Positions 37,628 through 46,852 of a stretch of 64,000 nt of DNA are shown in pieces; the first letter of the stretch is position 1, and every line of letters begins with the position of its first letter. The stretch lies in NCBI RefSeq assembly GCF_001545075.1, contig NZ_FCOB02000007.1, positions 175,150-239,149 on the forward strand, in the 5' to 3' direction. Below the pieces are notes generated by a model. The model was given only the letters and a program-made list of their open reading frames with translations, ran no database searches and had not been told where the DNA came from. Position numbers and translations under genes: made by a program. The stretch is from Caballeronia ptereochthonis (GTDB lineage: Bacteria; Pseudomonadota; Gammaproteobacteria; Burkholderiales; Burkholderiaceae).

Positions 37628-38269
37628 TTAGTCAGTTAATCTTGGCGCCGTATCGCTCGGGCTGAGCTCGATGAGCCACGATATAAGCTCGACAGCCACG
37701 GTGTGCAACTTTTCGTCACTCGTGATTTTTCCGTTCCCCAACTTGAAGAGTCTAATGCCATCGCAGATACTCGACATCCCGAGCGCCAGCGCTTCTGCCC
37801 TTCCGTGCGACAGTCTTGCTTGATCGGTCACCCATATGCTCCGAATGCAATCATCGGTAGCGGCTAATCTCTGGCGTCGCAACACATTGATGGAATCCCG
37901 ATACGCGGCATCCCGCGATGCCAGCAGCGAGCCTTCCGCCCAAAGGCTGAACGAGTCATGCCCGAGTGAATCGATGAAGTAGGCAGTGGCACGCTGCTTC
38001 ATCTCAACCGGCGTAGCTCCCTCCTTCAAGATCGCCTGGATCGCCGAATAGGTCCGCTCGCCCTCCCGTTGCAACAACTCGATCAGCACTTCGGCCTTGC
38101 TGTCAAAGTTGAAGTAGAACGCGCCACGGGTATATCCAGCCTCGTCCGATATATCGTCCACGCTCGTCGCAGCGAATCCTTTGCGGACGAACATTCTCTC
38201 GGCGGCATCAAGCAACCGTTCCCTCGTTTGCTTCTTACGCTGCGCACGTGTTAGGCGTTCCTGCTTCAT
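37628..38269 (-). CDS. TetR-family transcriptional regulator
   Basis: 213-residue regulator: HTH in residues 10-55 (TRERLLDAAERMFVRKGFAA, EAGYTRGAFYFNFDSKAEV) and a helical sensor domain. It belongs to a different TetR branch (AcrR/TtgR-like HTH) from the other two in the window. A good promoter (TTGACA-17-TCTAAT) lies about 100 nt upstream and overlaps a TGACA-N22-TGTC(T) element. No target gene is adjacent on the other side; the next plus-strand gene is a LysR 750 bp away. Confidence 0.9.
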   Translation of the reverse strand: MKQERLTRAQRKKQTRERLLDAAERMFVRKGFAATSVDDISDEAGYTRGAFYFNFDSKAEVLIELLQREGERTYSAIQAILKEGATPVEMKQRATAYFIDSLGHDSFSLWAEGSLLASRDAAYRDSINVLRRQRLAATDDCIRSIWVTDQARLSHGRAEALALGMSSICDGIRLFKLGNGKITSDEKLHTVAVELISWLIELSPSDTAPRLTD

Positions 38270-38374
38270 GGCACCGATCTACAGGTTACACAGAACTTGC
38301 TGCTACCGCCTCCGGACTGCGCCTCTCAAACAAGGCTGCGGATCTCGTGGCTCCCTCATTCACCCTCCGTTACG

Positions 38375-38406
38375 AGACATTAGAGCGCAAACTGATATTA
38401 ATGTCA
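38375..38406 (-). promoter_or_regulatory. Promoter/operator of the third TetR gene
   Basis: On the minus strand TTGACA is followed after 17 nt by TCTAAT, then GTC. The arms TGACA and TGTC(T) are 22 nt apart, the same spacing as the two divergent modules at 24.8 and 34.2 kb, and the flank CTGATAT matches the 34.2-kb copy. Part of the likeness reflects the shared sigma-70 consensus. Confidence 0.5.
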
Positions 38407-38415
38407 ATCATGGTT

Positions 38416-38434
38416 TATGAGTCATGTATGAGTC
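38416..38434. repeat. Direct repeat TATGAGTC
   Basis: Two copies of the octamer TATGAGTC start at 38416 and 38427, one helical turn (11 bp) apart, just beyond the TetR promoter. This spacing is typical of tandem protein-binding sites, but the binding protein is unknown. Confidence 0.4.
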
Positions 38435-39019
38435 TTTGTAACACTACCCTTTTGTCCGCGCAGACAGACCCACCGGCAAGACTAGAATGATCGCCCGAGG
38501 CCGCAGGTCCGGCGCGGAGTGTAAAGCTCCCCGCCATTTTTAAGGAGCCTCTAGGCAGAATTGGTGGTGCGTCTGCGCTCAAGTTCATCGCGCCCGCGAT
38601 GCCTGTCGTGCGACGCGCGGTCGTGCACGTCGTCACGCGAACGGTACGCACCACGGCGTGCCCTCAAGGTGCGCCCATGACGCGGGCAGCGGAAATCTGT
38701 TGGTGTCTCCTTGACCAAATCCGAACCGCCCATGGCCGCACAAGGGCGCTTCGACGCCTGGCTGTCCGTTGAAGGCGCTCCTATGGTCGCCGTTTCGCGA
38801 TCGCGGCTGTGCAGTGACAGGCGTCTCCGATAGGCCGCTGGTGACGCCATCCAGGTCGTTACCGTTGCCATGTGCGTGACCTCACAGCTAAGCGCCGCTC
38901 AGCGCGGCCTCGGCTCGACAGGCGGATCGGCGCGCCAGCCGCCGCCGATTTTGAACCCACGCACGTTTCGACTTGTGGCTACACTCACAGTCTCGGCTTT
39001 CCCACCTCGATCGGGCCTC
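38435..39019. other. Intergenic region upstream of LysR
   Basis: About 585 bp. Short frames on both strands are arginine-rich and lack family features, so I see no supportable gene. Confidence 0.4.
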
Positions 39020-39940
39020 ATGGACCTCAAGCAAATCCAGTATTTCATCGCCCTCTTCGAGGATGGCTCTGCCACGCGCGCGGCCAAGCGGCTCAATATC
39101 GTGCAGCCCGCGCTCAGCATGCAGATCTCGAAGCTCGAAGCCGAACTGCGACAGACGCTCTTCGAACGCGGCCCGCACGGCATGGCGCCGACCGATGCGG
39201 CGCGCCTTATGTATCGCCTGTACACGCCGATCATGCGCGACATCGAGCATGCGCGCGAGCAGTTGAGCCGACGCGACGTGATCGTCACAGGTCGCGTTTC
39301 GCTCGGAATGGTGGCGTCGGAAGCAGAAAGCGTCTTGCCGGAGTCGCTCGCGAGGTTTGACGCGCTCTTTCCGCAAGTCGAGGTATCGGTGGCCGACGGC
39401 TTCAGCGCACAGCTCATCGATGCAGTCGAGGCAGGCCGGCTCGATGCCGCGATCATCAACAAGCCGCGCGGTCGCCTCGCTCTCGATGTCGAGCCGTTGC
39501 TGGTCGAGGAAATGGTGCTCGTGACGAGTGCCCTACATGGCGTCGAGTTGCCGCAGGAGATCGATCTCGCAAATACGTCCGGGGTAGAACTCGTACTGCC
39601 AACGCGGCGCAACGGCCTGCGCGGCGCGCTCGACGCCGCGCTAATGGCCGCAGATATCGTCATCAAGCCGAAGTTCGAAATCGACCTGCTCAGCTCGATC
39701 GTGCAATTCGTCGAGCAGGGAAACATCGCGACGATCCTGCCGCGCGTGGTCGTGCAGCGCAAGGTGGATGAAGGCGTGCTGCGCGCTCACACGATCACAT
39801 CGCCGCCGATCGTGCGGCACATCATCCAGGTCACGCATCCAAAGCGGCCGATCGGACCCGCCGCACAGGCGCTCATCACGATTATCACTGACGAGATAAA
39901 GCGCGTGACGATGGGTGTTTTGGGGAAACAAGGGGTTTAG
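39020..39940 (+). CDS. LysR-family regulator of the hmf locus (HmfR-like)
   Basis: 306-residue LysR protein with N-terminal winged HTH (MDLKQIQYFIALFEDGSATR, AAKRLNIVQPALSMQI) and an effector domain. 59 of its first 67 residues equal those of the LysR protein starting at 53124, so they are recent paralogues. ATG 39020 is chosen by this alignment; an upstream in-frame ATG would add 50 unrelated residues. Its 3' end overlaps the convergent hydroxylase gene by 4 nt. With the other LysR gene it brackets the furan operon, like the two LysR genes hmfR1/hmfR2 known in Cupriavidus. Confidence 0.88.
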   Translation: MDLKQIQYFIALFEDGSATRAAKRLNIVQPALSMQISKLEAELRQTLFERGPHGMAPTDAARLMYRLYTPIMRDIEHAREQLSRRDVIVTGRVSLGMVASEAESVLPESLARFDALFPQVEVSVADGFSAQLIDAVEAGRLDAAIINKPRGRLALDVEPLLVEEMVLVTSALHGVELPQEIDLANTSGVELVLPTRRNGLRGALDAALMAADIVIKPKFEIDLLSSIVQFVEQGNIATILPRVVVQRKVDEGVLRAHTITSPPIVRHIIQVTHPKRPIGPAAQALITIITDEIKRVTMGVLGKQGV

Positions 39941-40638
39941 CGGCCGCGTTCCAACGGTTCACGCGCACTACTCGGAACGTCGCTGCGCGTGCCAAAGAGC
40001 ATGTCGCAGATCGGGAACGTGAGGTTGAAGTTCTGTGTCGCCATCACTTCGGGATCGTGGTGTGTGGCGTGCAGGCGCCGCACCGTGTTGACGAGCGGAA
40101 CCCGGTCGAGGAACGGGCTGTCGGTGAAGTGCGAGAGCGTATGCAGGCCCTCGTACATCAGAAAGTACGCCGCCATCGTGAACAACGCGATGTAGCCTGC
40201 GTTGCGTGAGAATACGAACCCGATCATGAGCGCGAACGGCACGGCCGCCAGTACGAACGCAACCGGCGCGAACGGCGGAAACAGCAGCGCGCGCCAGTGA
40301 CGGTGGCCCTTGTATTCAAGCGTCATATGCGTGAAGAACCGGTGATGGACTGCGCAATGGCGCTTGTAGATCATGCTGAAATACTTCGTCGGACGATGCA
40401 GCACGTAGCGGTGCGCCGCCCATTCCGCCCAGTTGCCGAACAGAAAGAGCGGAATGACCGCCAGCCATTCGGTGAGCGTCGGCGCATGAAGCTGCATCAG
40501 GCAATACACGATCACGCCGCCGGTGAAGAGCAATGTGAAGCCGAGGTGCATTTCGCCGCGATACCACCATGGCGTGGCATTGACATACTCGTCACGGAAC
40601 TTGTAGGAACGCGCACGAACGTCTTCTTCGTATTTCAT
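39937..40638 (-). CDS. Fatty acid hydroxylase/sterol desaturase superfamily protein
   Basis: 233-residue membrane protein with four or so hydrophobic helices and the diiron histidine boxes: HRYVLH, HCAVHH, HTLSH and HATHH. Such proteins hydroxylate or desaturate lipids or other hydrophobic substrates using O2. ATG 40638 has GGAGA upstream and begins the conserved region. It is the last gene of the hmf operon direction, 61 nt after the MFS carrier; I know of no role for it in furan degradation, so either membrane adaptation or an extra oxidation step is possible. Confidence 0.87.
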   Translation of the reverse strand: MKYEEDVRARSYKFRDEYVNATPWWYRGEMHLGFTLLFTGGVIVYCLMQLHAPTLTEWLAVIPLFLFGNWAEWAAHRYVLHRPTKYFSMIYKRHCAVHHRFFTHMTLEYKGHRHWRALLFPPFAPVAFVLAAVPFALMIGFVFSRNAGYIALFTMAAYFLMYEGLHTLSHFTDSPFLDRVPLVNTVRRLHATHHDPEVMATQNFNLTFPICDMLFGTRSDVPSSAREPLERGR

Positions 40639-40699
40639 CGATGTCTCCGGATGTTGTGAAAGGCGTGCGCCCGTTGGCGTCCGCCGTTGTGCCAATGAC

Positions 40700-42082
40700 T
40701 CAGGAGGGACTGCGCGCGGAACCGCCTTCGAGCTTGCCGAGCGTCTCGGGCACGGCGAATGCGCCCACGAGAAAGATCACGCTGATCGCGCCGACGAAGA
40801 TGGCTAGCGTCATCGGCAACTGGCTCGCGTCTTTCGCTACCAGCGACACGGCCGTCGGCATCACTCCGCCGATCGCGAAGCCGATATTCCAGGAGAGGCC
40901 CGTGCCGGTCGCCCGGATCGAGGTCGGAAAGCGCTCGTTAAGGAAGATCAGGATCGGCGCATAGCCGGCGCTGCCGAGCGCGCTGAGAAGGACTGCATAG
41001 ACGCCGACCATCATGATGCTGTCTGCGGTAGGCAGCAGCAGAAATAGCGCGGGCAACGCGACGAGCCGGATCAGCCCGATCCACACGAACGCACCCTTGC
41101 GGCCGATGAACGTACTGAGGTGCCCTGCCGCGATCGATGCGATCACGACCGCGATGCTGCAGATCATCAGGATCGCCGCGGCCGCACCGTTGGGTGCGTG
41201 GCTAACTACCTTCAGGAACGTCGGCAGGTAACCCGATGTCAGGTAGTAGCCGCTGCCGCCGCCGATCGTCAGGAGCAGGTTGACGAAAAGGATCTTGCGA
41301 TAGTCGCGCGAGAACAGCGTCTTTAGCGGCGAGCGCACGACTTCGACGGGCGCGCTCTTGACCTGCGCGGTGGCCCTCGCAGCCTTTTCGGCGGCGAGCT
41401 TCTTCCACAGAGGCGACTCTTCAAGGCTGTTGAACACGAAGAGACCAAGCACCGAACTGATGATGCCGGTGAAGAACATGCAGCGCCAGCCCCACACGTC
41501 AAATGCATCGCCGGGGAAAAGCGCCGACATCGCGAGGAACGTTACTGAGGCGAGCAGCGCGCCGAGCCCCGCCCCCCCGCCGCCGATCAGTCCCGACACC
41601 GCGCCGCGATACTTCGGCGCGACGGATTCCGTTCCGATGGTGTGCGTGGAAGCAACCACGCCGCCGACAAACACGCCCTGGATGAGGCGCAGCAAGAGGA
41701 AGAGAATCGGCGCGAGCAGGCCGGCTTGAGCGACGGTCGGCAGCAGGCCGAAGGCGGCCGTCGACAGGCCGACACCGACCACCGCCATGATCATCGCGCC
41801 TTTACGGCCACGGCGATCGGCGTAAGAACCGAAGAGCGCGGAGCCGAGTGGGCGCATCAGCAGTGTCACGGCGAACGATGCATAGACGGCGGCGAGAGAA
41901 AGCATCGCGTGCTCGGAGGGGAAGAAAAGACGCCCCACCACTGGCGCGACATATAACAGCACGAACAGATCAAACAAATCCAGTGCCCAGCCGAGACACG
42001 AAGCTACCACTGCGCCCATCACCTGTCGCTGATCGACAGCGGGTGCGGCGGCGCCATTTTGCGCTGCTACGGACATTTCCAT
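40700..42082 (-). CDS. MFS transporter, probable furan carboxylate carrier (HmfT-like)
   Basis: 460-residue, 12-helix carrier of the metabolite:H+ symporter type. The loop motif appears as YADRRGRKGAM, and helix 4 as RLIQGVFVGGVVASTHTIG. It lies 89 bp downstream of hmfH on the same strand, the context in which hmf clusters carry an MFS gene for furoate or related acids. Substrate is inferred from context only. Confidence 0.85.
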   Translation of the reverse strand: MEMSVAAQNGAAAPAVDQRQVMGAVVASCLGWALDLFDLFVLLYVAPVVGRLFFPSEHAMLSLAAVYASFAVTLLMRPLGSALFGSYADRRGRKGAMIMAVVGVGLSTAAFGLLPTVAQAGLLAPILFLLLRLIQGVFVGGVVASTHTIGTESVAPKYRGAVSGLIGGGGAGLGALLASVTFLAMSALFPGDAFDVWGWRCMFFTGIISSVLGLFVFNSLEESPLWKKLAAEKAARATAQVKSAPVEVVRSPLKTLFSRDYRKILFVNLLLTIGGGSGYYLTSGYLPTFLKVVSHAPNGAAAAILMICSIAVVIASIAAGHLSTFIGRKGAFVWIGLIRLVALPALFLLLPTADSIMMVGVYAVLLSALGSAGYAPILIFLNERFPTSIRATGTGLSWNIGFAIGGVMPTAVSLVAKDASQLPMTLAIFVGAISVIFLVGAFAVPETLGKLEGGSARSPS

Positions 42083-42171
42083 CTCCTTGAATTCACCGGG
42101 TCATCTCTCGATCGACCCCGTGTTGAAGGCACGTTGTTGTGGCGTGCTCTTATTGCCGTTAAAGAAACTCG

Positions 42172-43899
42172 TCAGTGCCCGGCGGCGAGCGTCGTCGTTG
42201 TCGATGCGCTGCCTGCGCGTCTCGTGACCATTGCGTCGGCGATCTTCTCGGCAATCATGATGGTCGGGATATTGGTATTCGCCGAAGGCAGTCGCGGCAT
42301 CAGCGATGCATCAACCACTCGCAAGCCTCGCGTTCCGTGGACTCTGCCCTCGGTGTCGGTCACGGCGCTTCGCTCGTGCGCGTCGCCCATGCGGCACGTT
42401 CCGCTCGCATGCCATACGCCGAAGACGTTCGCGCGGATGAAATCCGCGAGCGCGCGCTCGTCGGCGAGTAGCTCGGAGATCCTGAGCCCCCGCGTGAAAA
42501 AGCGTTCGATCAGCAGGCGGCGGATCGGCGCGGGCGTATCGAGAAGCGTGCCGAGCATCGAAGTGAGCAGCGCGTTGCCCTCGCCAATACGACTTAGCGC
42601 CTTCACGCGCGGCGAAAATGCCGCAGGAAAGAAATCGCGCTGATCGTGTCCGAGGCCCGATGCCGCGACGATCTTCGCGAGCACCCGTACGCCAACCGCA
42701 AGCCGATCGAGGTCGCGTTGATCGTCGAGCAAATTGAGTTCGACACGCGGTGCGACCGCTGCATCGGATGAAACGAGTTGCACGCGGCCGCGCGAATACG
42801 GCCGATTGCACCAGAGAAAGAAGAGACCAAGCCGGTTGCCGAGCGAATGCCATGCAGCACGCGTCGCGCTCGACAGATACAGATCCGACGATTCGCCGCC
42901 ATCAACGCCCGACGTGAAACGAGCCGCTGTCATGCTTGCGCGGCGCCGGGAAAGCGGCATACGAAAGCGCGGTTCGAGAAAATGGCAGAAGGTGAGCGAC
43001 GGATGATCCTGCAGATTGCGCCCGACGCCGGGCAGGTCGACGAGGCATCCAATGCCAAGCTCGCCGAGCTCATGCTTCGAGCCGATGCCCGCTCGCATCA
43101 GCAACGCGGGCGACTGGAGCGCGCCCGCACAGATCACGACCTCATCGGCGTCCAGATGTACCCGCTCGCCGTTGGACGCCACCGCGACCACGCCCTGAGC
43201 GGCGGTCCCTTCCATCACGATTCGCTCGACACGCAGGTTCGGATACACAGTGAGATTGGGCCGCTTACGCGTCGCTTCGTCGAGGTACGCGACAGCGGTA
43301 GACACGCGCTTGTCGTCGATATTTGAGAACGCGCCGGGAAACAAGCCATCGCCGAACTCGGCATTCTGGTCTTGCAAGGTGGCAAAGCCGTTCGCGCGCA
43401 GACCATCGGCGAACGCGTGACAGAATGGGGGCCAGTCTTCCGGCATGATGCGGCGGATCGGCACTGGCCCATCGCTGCCGTGCAACTCGCCAGAGGGGAA
43501 ATTCACATCCCGCTCGAGCTTGCGAAAATAGGGCAGCACGTCGTCCCATGCCCAGCCCGGCGCGCCGTTCGCGGCCCACTCGTCGTAGTCGCGCGGCAGG
43601 CCGCGATTCGCCGACTGCACGTTGATACTCGACCCGCCGCCCATCACACGGCCCTGCTCATACACGCGCGGCGCCGATGTCTTCGTCGCCTTCGCTTTCA
43701 GATCCGGCCAGATGTAGGTATCGCCGCAAAAGACGGGCATTGGATAGCTGTCGAGGATATGCGCGGGCACCGCGCCCGGGGGTGTATCCGCGCCCGCCTC
43801 GATCAACGCGACGCGCAGCGACGGTACCGCCGACAGCCGATGCGCGAGCACGCATCCCGCCGATCCGCCACCGATGATCACGTAGTCGAAACGATCCAT
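42172..43899 (-). CDS. hmfH: GMC oxidoreductase, probable HMF/furfural oxidoreductase
   Basis: 575-residue FAD enzyme of the glucose-methanol-choline family. The FAD-binding fingerprint is at the N-terminus (VIIGGGSAGCVLAHRL), the GMC signature MGGGSSINVQSANRG follows, and the C-terminal active-site region holds GVWHASGTCRMG and RVVDASLMPRLPSANTNIP. In the Cupriavidus basilensis hmf pathway HmfH oxidises 5-hydroxymethylfurfural and furfural stepwise to furan carboxylic acids. Placement 30 nt downstream of the enoyl-CoA hydratase-like gene and inside the complete hmf set supports this. Confidence 0.85.
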   Translation of the reverse strand: MDRFDYVIIGGGSAGCVLAHRLSAVPSLRVALIEAGADTPPGAVPAHILDSYPMPVFCGDTYIWPDLKAKATKTSAPRVYEQGRVMGGGSSINVQSANRGLPRDYDEWAANGAPGWAWDDVLPYFRKLERDVNFPSGELHGSDGPVPIRRIMPEDWPPFCHAFADGLRANGFATLQDQNAEFGDGLFPGAFSNIDDKRVSTAVAYLDEATRKRPNLTVYPNLRVERIVMEGTAAQGVVAVASNGERVHLDADEVVICAGALQSPALLMRAGIGSKHELGELGIGCLVDLPGVGRNLQDHPSLTFCHFLEPRFRMPLSRRRASMTAARFTSGVDGGESSDLYLSSATRAAWHSLGNRLGLFFLWCNRPYSRGRVQLVSSDAAVAPRVELNLLDDQRDLDRLAVGVRVLAKIVAASGLGHDQRDFFPAAFSPRVKALSRIGEGNALLTSMLGTLLDTPAPIRRLLIERFFTRGLRISELLADERALADFIRANVFGVWHASGTCRMGDAHERSAVTDTEGRVHGTRGLRVVDASLMPRLPSANTNIPTIMIAEKIADAMVTRRAGSASTTTTLAAGH

Positions 43900-43929
43900 T
43901 TGCCTGTCTCCTCGTCTTTTGCCGGCTTC

Positions 43930-44736
43930 TCAGGAACCGCGGAACACTGGCTTGCGCTTGCCATGGAACGCTTCGACGCCTTCACGGAAATCGTCCGAGG
44001 TCCGCAGACGGCTATAGCAATGCCCTTCGAGTTCGATCGCGATCGAGAGCGGCGTATCTTCGGAATCGTTGAGCAGCTTCTTCGCCGTGCGTTGCGCGAG
44101 CGGCGAGAACGTGCGCAACTCGTTGACGAGTGCATCGGTGGCGGCTTCCAGTTCCGCATCCGGCACGCACTCGACCGCGATGCCCCACTCGTACGCCTGC
44201 TTGCCCGGTATGCGGCGCGAGCGCATCACGATGTCCTTGGTCCTGCCGATGCCGACCATCTGCTGCAAGCGCGCCGATCCGCCCGAGCCCGGAATCTGCC
44301 CGAGCTTCTGTTCTGGCAGCGCATAGAATGTGGTCTCGGTCGCTATGCGGAAGTCGCACGCAAGTGACAACTCGAAGCCCACGCCGAAGCAGAAACCGCG
44401 ATTGGCCGCGATCACCGGCTTCGAGCAGCGCGCGGGCGCGGCGATATTCCAGGCGAGCTTCGAGACATGCTCGGGCGAAGCTTCGAGAAAGCCCTTGATG
44501 TCGCCGCCGCTCGAAAAGTGCTCGCCCTTCGCCCGCACGACGATCACGCGCACGCGGTCGTCTTCATCGAGCGCCTCGAACGCGGCGCGCAACTGGTCGC
44601 GCGCGTGCATCGAGATCACGTTGAACGGCGGGCGATGCAGGATGATGTCGGCACGCTCGCGCCCGGCGTCTATCTCGATCGAGAAGCCGTCGAGGTCCTG
44701 CAACAGTGCCTGGCCGCGATGGATCAAATCGGTCAT
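43930..44736 (-). CDS. hmfE: Enoyl-CoA hydratase/isomerase-family protein, probable HmfE
   Basis: 268-residue crotonase-fold protein. Oxyanion-hole segments are visible (KGEHFSSGGDIKGFLEAS and AANRGFCFGVGFELSLACDF), followed by ATETTFYALPEQKLGQIPGS. In the hmf pathway this position encodes the enzyme releasing 2-oxoglutarate from its CoA ester after ring opening. An AAGGAG site precedes the ATG and only 6 nt separate it from the CoA ligase gene. A plain enoyl-CoA hydratase role cannot be excluded. Confidence 0.82.
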   Translation of the reverse strand: MTDLIHRGQALLQDLDGFSIEIDAGRERADIILHRPPFNVISMHARDQLRAAFEALDEDDRVRVIVVRAKGEHFSSGGDIKGFLEASPEHVSKLAWNIAAPARCSKPVIAANRGFCFGVGFELSLACDFRIATETTFYALPEQKLGQIPGSGGSARLQQMVGIGRTKDIVMRSRRIPGKQAYEWGIAVECVPDAELEAATDALVNELRTFSPLAQRTAKKLLNDSEDTPLSIAIELEGHCYSRLRTSDDFREGVEAFHGKRKPVFRGS

Positions 44737-44742
44737 GTTGGT

Positions 44743-46314
44743 CTACTCCTTCGTGATTTCGGTGGGGTGTGCAGCGAATGCGGACGGACCGTCATCGCAT
44801 TGATATTCGCCTGCGGAAAGCTTGCGGCGCAGGATCTTGCCGACCGGCGATTTCGGAATTTCGTCGACGAACACGTAGTCGCGCGGACGCTTGAAGTTGA
44901 CGAGGTCCGACTCGCGGCACCATGCGTCGAGCGCGGCTGAATCGACGTAATCGCGGCGCTTGATGAATGCGACCACGCGCTGGCCCCAGCGCTCGTCCTT
45001 CACGCCCGCGACGGCCACTTCGTCGACCGACGGATGCAGCGAAAGTACCGATTCGATATCGACCGGCGAGATGTTCTCGCCGCCGCTGATGATCATGTCG
45101 TCGACTCGTCCGGAGACGTACAGGTCGCCGTCTTCGTCGAAGTAGCCGGTGTCGCCGGTGAAGTACCAGCCTTCGCGCAGCGACTTCGCGTTGGCATCGG
45201 GGCGGTTCCAGTAGCCTTCGAACGCTTCGTCGCCGAGCAGGTCCGCGATGATCTGACCTTCTCCGTTCACCGGCGCGAGATCGTCGGGCGACTTCGCGTC
45301 GAGCTTCACGACGCGAAGTCGCGTGTTGATGCCCGCGCGTCCCGCGCTGCCCGGCTTTTTCGTCGCGTCCTGGTCGATGCTGAACGTGTAGACCTCGGAC
45401 GAGCCATAGTGGTTGACGAACAATTCCGGCTCGAACGCTGCCGAGAGGCGCTTGAGCAGGCCATCGCTCATCGGCGCGCCCGCGAAGCCGAGCTTCTTCA
45501 CCGACGAGGTATCGATGTTCGCGAAGGCGCAATCGGCGAGCAGGTCGTGATAGAGCGTCGGCACGAGATACAGGCACGTGAGGCCGTGCTTCGCGATAGA
45601 CTCGAGCGCGAGCCGCGCGTTCCAGCGCCGCACACAGACGAAGAGACCATCGACGAGCGCCATCGAGAGCAGCGAGCGCACTCCCATCGTGTGATAGAGC
45701 GGCATCACCCCGAGCGTGCGTTCGCCGTGTCGGTACAAGTTCTGCGCGACATGCGCGAGCGCGCCCGCGCGTTCGTGCCGGTGACGGCGCGGCACACCCT
45801 TCGCCTTGCCGGTCGTGCCCGATGTGTAGAGAATCAGCGAGATATCGTCTGCATTCGCGTCGGTGGTTTCGCCTGCATGCGCGCGTTCGACGAGCAGCGC
45901 GTCATAGGAGGTCGTGCGGCCTTGGGCATCATCAAGTCCGATGCGCGGCACGTTTTGCGCCGCGCTGCTTTGCACGACGGCATCCGCGCACACCGGTTCG
46001 TAGACGATCGCCTTCACGCCCGCATCAGTCACACAGTAGTCGAGTTCCTCGGGTTTGGCGCGCCAGTTGAGCGGCACGATCACGATGCCCGCGAACTGGC
46101 AGGCCCAGTGCAGCGTCGCCATCTCCCAGCGGTTCTGCAGCACGACGAGCAGCCGGTCGCCACGTGAGAGACCGAGTTTGCGCAAGCCATCGGCGACATT
46201 GAGGATGACGCGGTGCCACTGCGCGTAGGTGAATTGCATATCGCCATCGACGAGCGCGAGCGCATGCGGGCTGCGCTCGACGCTTTGCAGGAACGTGCGG
46301 CCGAGATCAAGCAT
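44743..46314 (-). CDS. hmfD: Acyl-CoA synthetase, probable 2-furoyl-CoA synthetase
   Basis: 523-residue ANL ligase. Motifs: LILYTSGTTGKAKGVPRRH (ATP loop), NHYGSSEVYTF (A5), FTGDTGYFDEDGDLYVSGR with DDMIISGGENISP (hinge), and PKSPVGKILRRKL (catalytic Lys). The start at 46314 lies within the last codons of hmfC (8-nt overlap), which argues against the longer in-frame extension. In the pathway it activates 2-furoate with ATP and CoA. Confidence 0.86.
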   Translation of the reverse strand: MLDLGRTFLQSVERSPHALALVDGDMQFTYAQWHRVILNVADGLRKLGLSRGDRLLVVLQNRWEMATLHWACQFAGIVIVPLNWRAKPEELDYCVTDAGVKAIVYEPVCADAVVQSSAAQNVPRIGLDDAQGRTTSYDALLVERAHAGETTDANADDISLILYTSGTTGKAKGVPRRHRHERAGALAHVAQNLYRHGERTLGVMPLYHTMGVRSLLSMALVDGLFVCVRRWNARLALESIAKHGLTCLYLVPTLYHDLLADCAFANIDTSSVKKLGFAGAPMSDGLLKRLSAAFEPELFVNHYGSSEVYTFSIDQDATKKPGSAGRAGINTRLRVVKLDAKSPDDLAPVNGEGQIIADLLGDEAFEGYWNRPDANAKSLREGWYFTGDTGYFDEDGDLYVSGRVDDMIISGGENISPVDIESVLSLHPSVDEVAVAGVKDERWGQRVVAFIKRRDYVDSAALDAWCRESDLVNFKRPRDYVFVDEIPKSPVGKILRRKLSAGEYQCDDGPSAFAAHPTEITKE

Positions 46315-46852
46315 GCTCGACCTCCCGGCCTTGTTCGCTGCGGACGCGACCATTGCGACATGCCGCAACGTCGAGCACAGCCTTGACGATCGGCGTGTAG
46401 CCCGTACACCGGCAGATATGGCCCGAGAGCATCTCGCGCACCTGCCCTTCACTCGGATCGGGCACGCGTTGCAGATAGTCCGCACACGACATCAAAATGC
46501 CCGCGGTGCAGAAGCCGCACTGCAGTGCGTGATGCCGCTGGAACGCCTGCTGCAAGTCGCCGAGCGTCTGATCGGGTGCAAGACCCTCGACCGTATCGAC
46601 ACGCCTTCCCTGTACTTGCACCGCGAGCATCAGGCACGAACGCGCCGCAACGCCGTCGATGTGCACCGTGCACGCGCCGCACACGCCGTGTTCGCAGCCG
46701 ACATGCGTCCCGGTCGCGCCGAGTTCGTGCCGAAGGAAGTCCGACAGCAGTTCGCGCGGCTCGCAATGGCCGCTGCGTTCGCGGCCGTTGAGCGTCAGTG
46801 TGATGCGCTGCGCTTCGCCTTGCCGCAGGATGTTCGTCGATGTCTTGCTCAC
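46307..46852 (-). CDS. hmfC: [2Fe-2S] subunit of 2-furoyl-CoA dehydrogenase
   Basis: 181-residue small subunit of a xanthine-oxidase-family hydroxylase. The plant-type cluster is CEHGVCGACTVHIDG with a distal CLMLAVQ, and the second cluster CGFCTAGILMSC ... ICRCTGYTP. The start codon is GTG, overlapping the hmfB stop as GTGA, with GGAGG upstream. It transfers electrons from the molybdenum site to FAD in HmfB. Confidence 0.9.
   Translation of the reverse strand: MSKTSTNILRQGEAQRITLTLNGRERSGHCEPRELLSDFLRHELGATGTHVGCEHGVCGACTVHIDGVAARSCLMLAVQVQGRRVDTVEGLAPDQTLGDLQQAFQRHHALQCGFCTAGILMSCADYLQRVPDPSEGQVREMLSGHICRCTGYTPIVKAVLDVAACRNGRVRSEQGREVEHA

Noticed and set aside
38551..38871. Minus-strand frame of 106 codons between TetR and LysR
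   Set aside because: Low-complexity Arg/Asp/His composition, no ribosome site and no recognised family.
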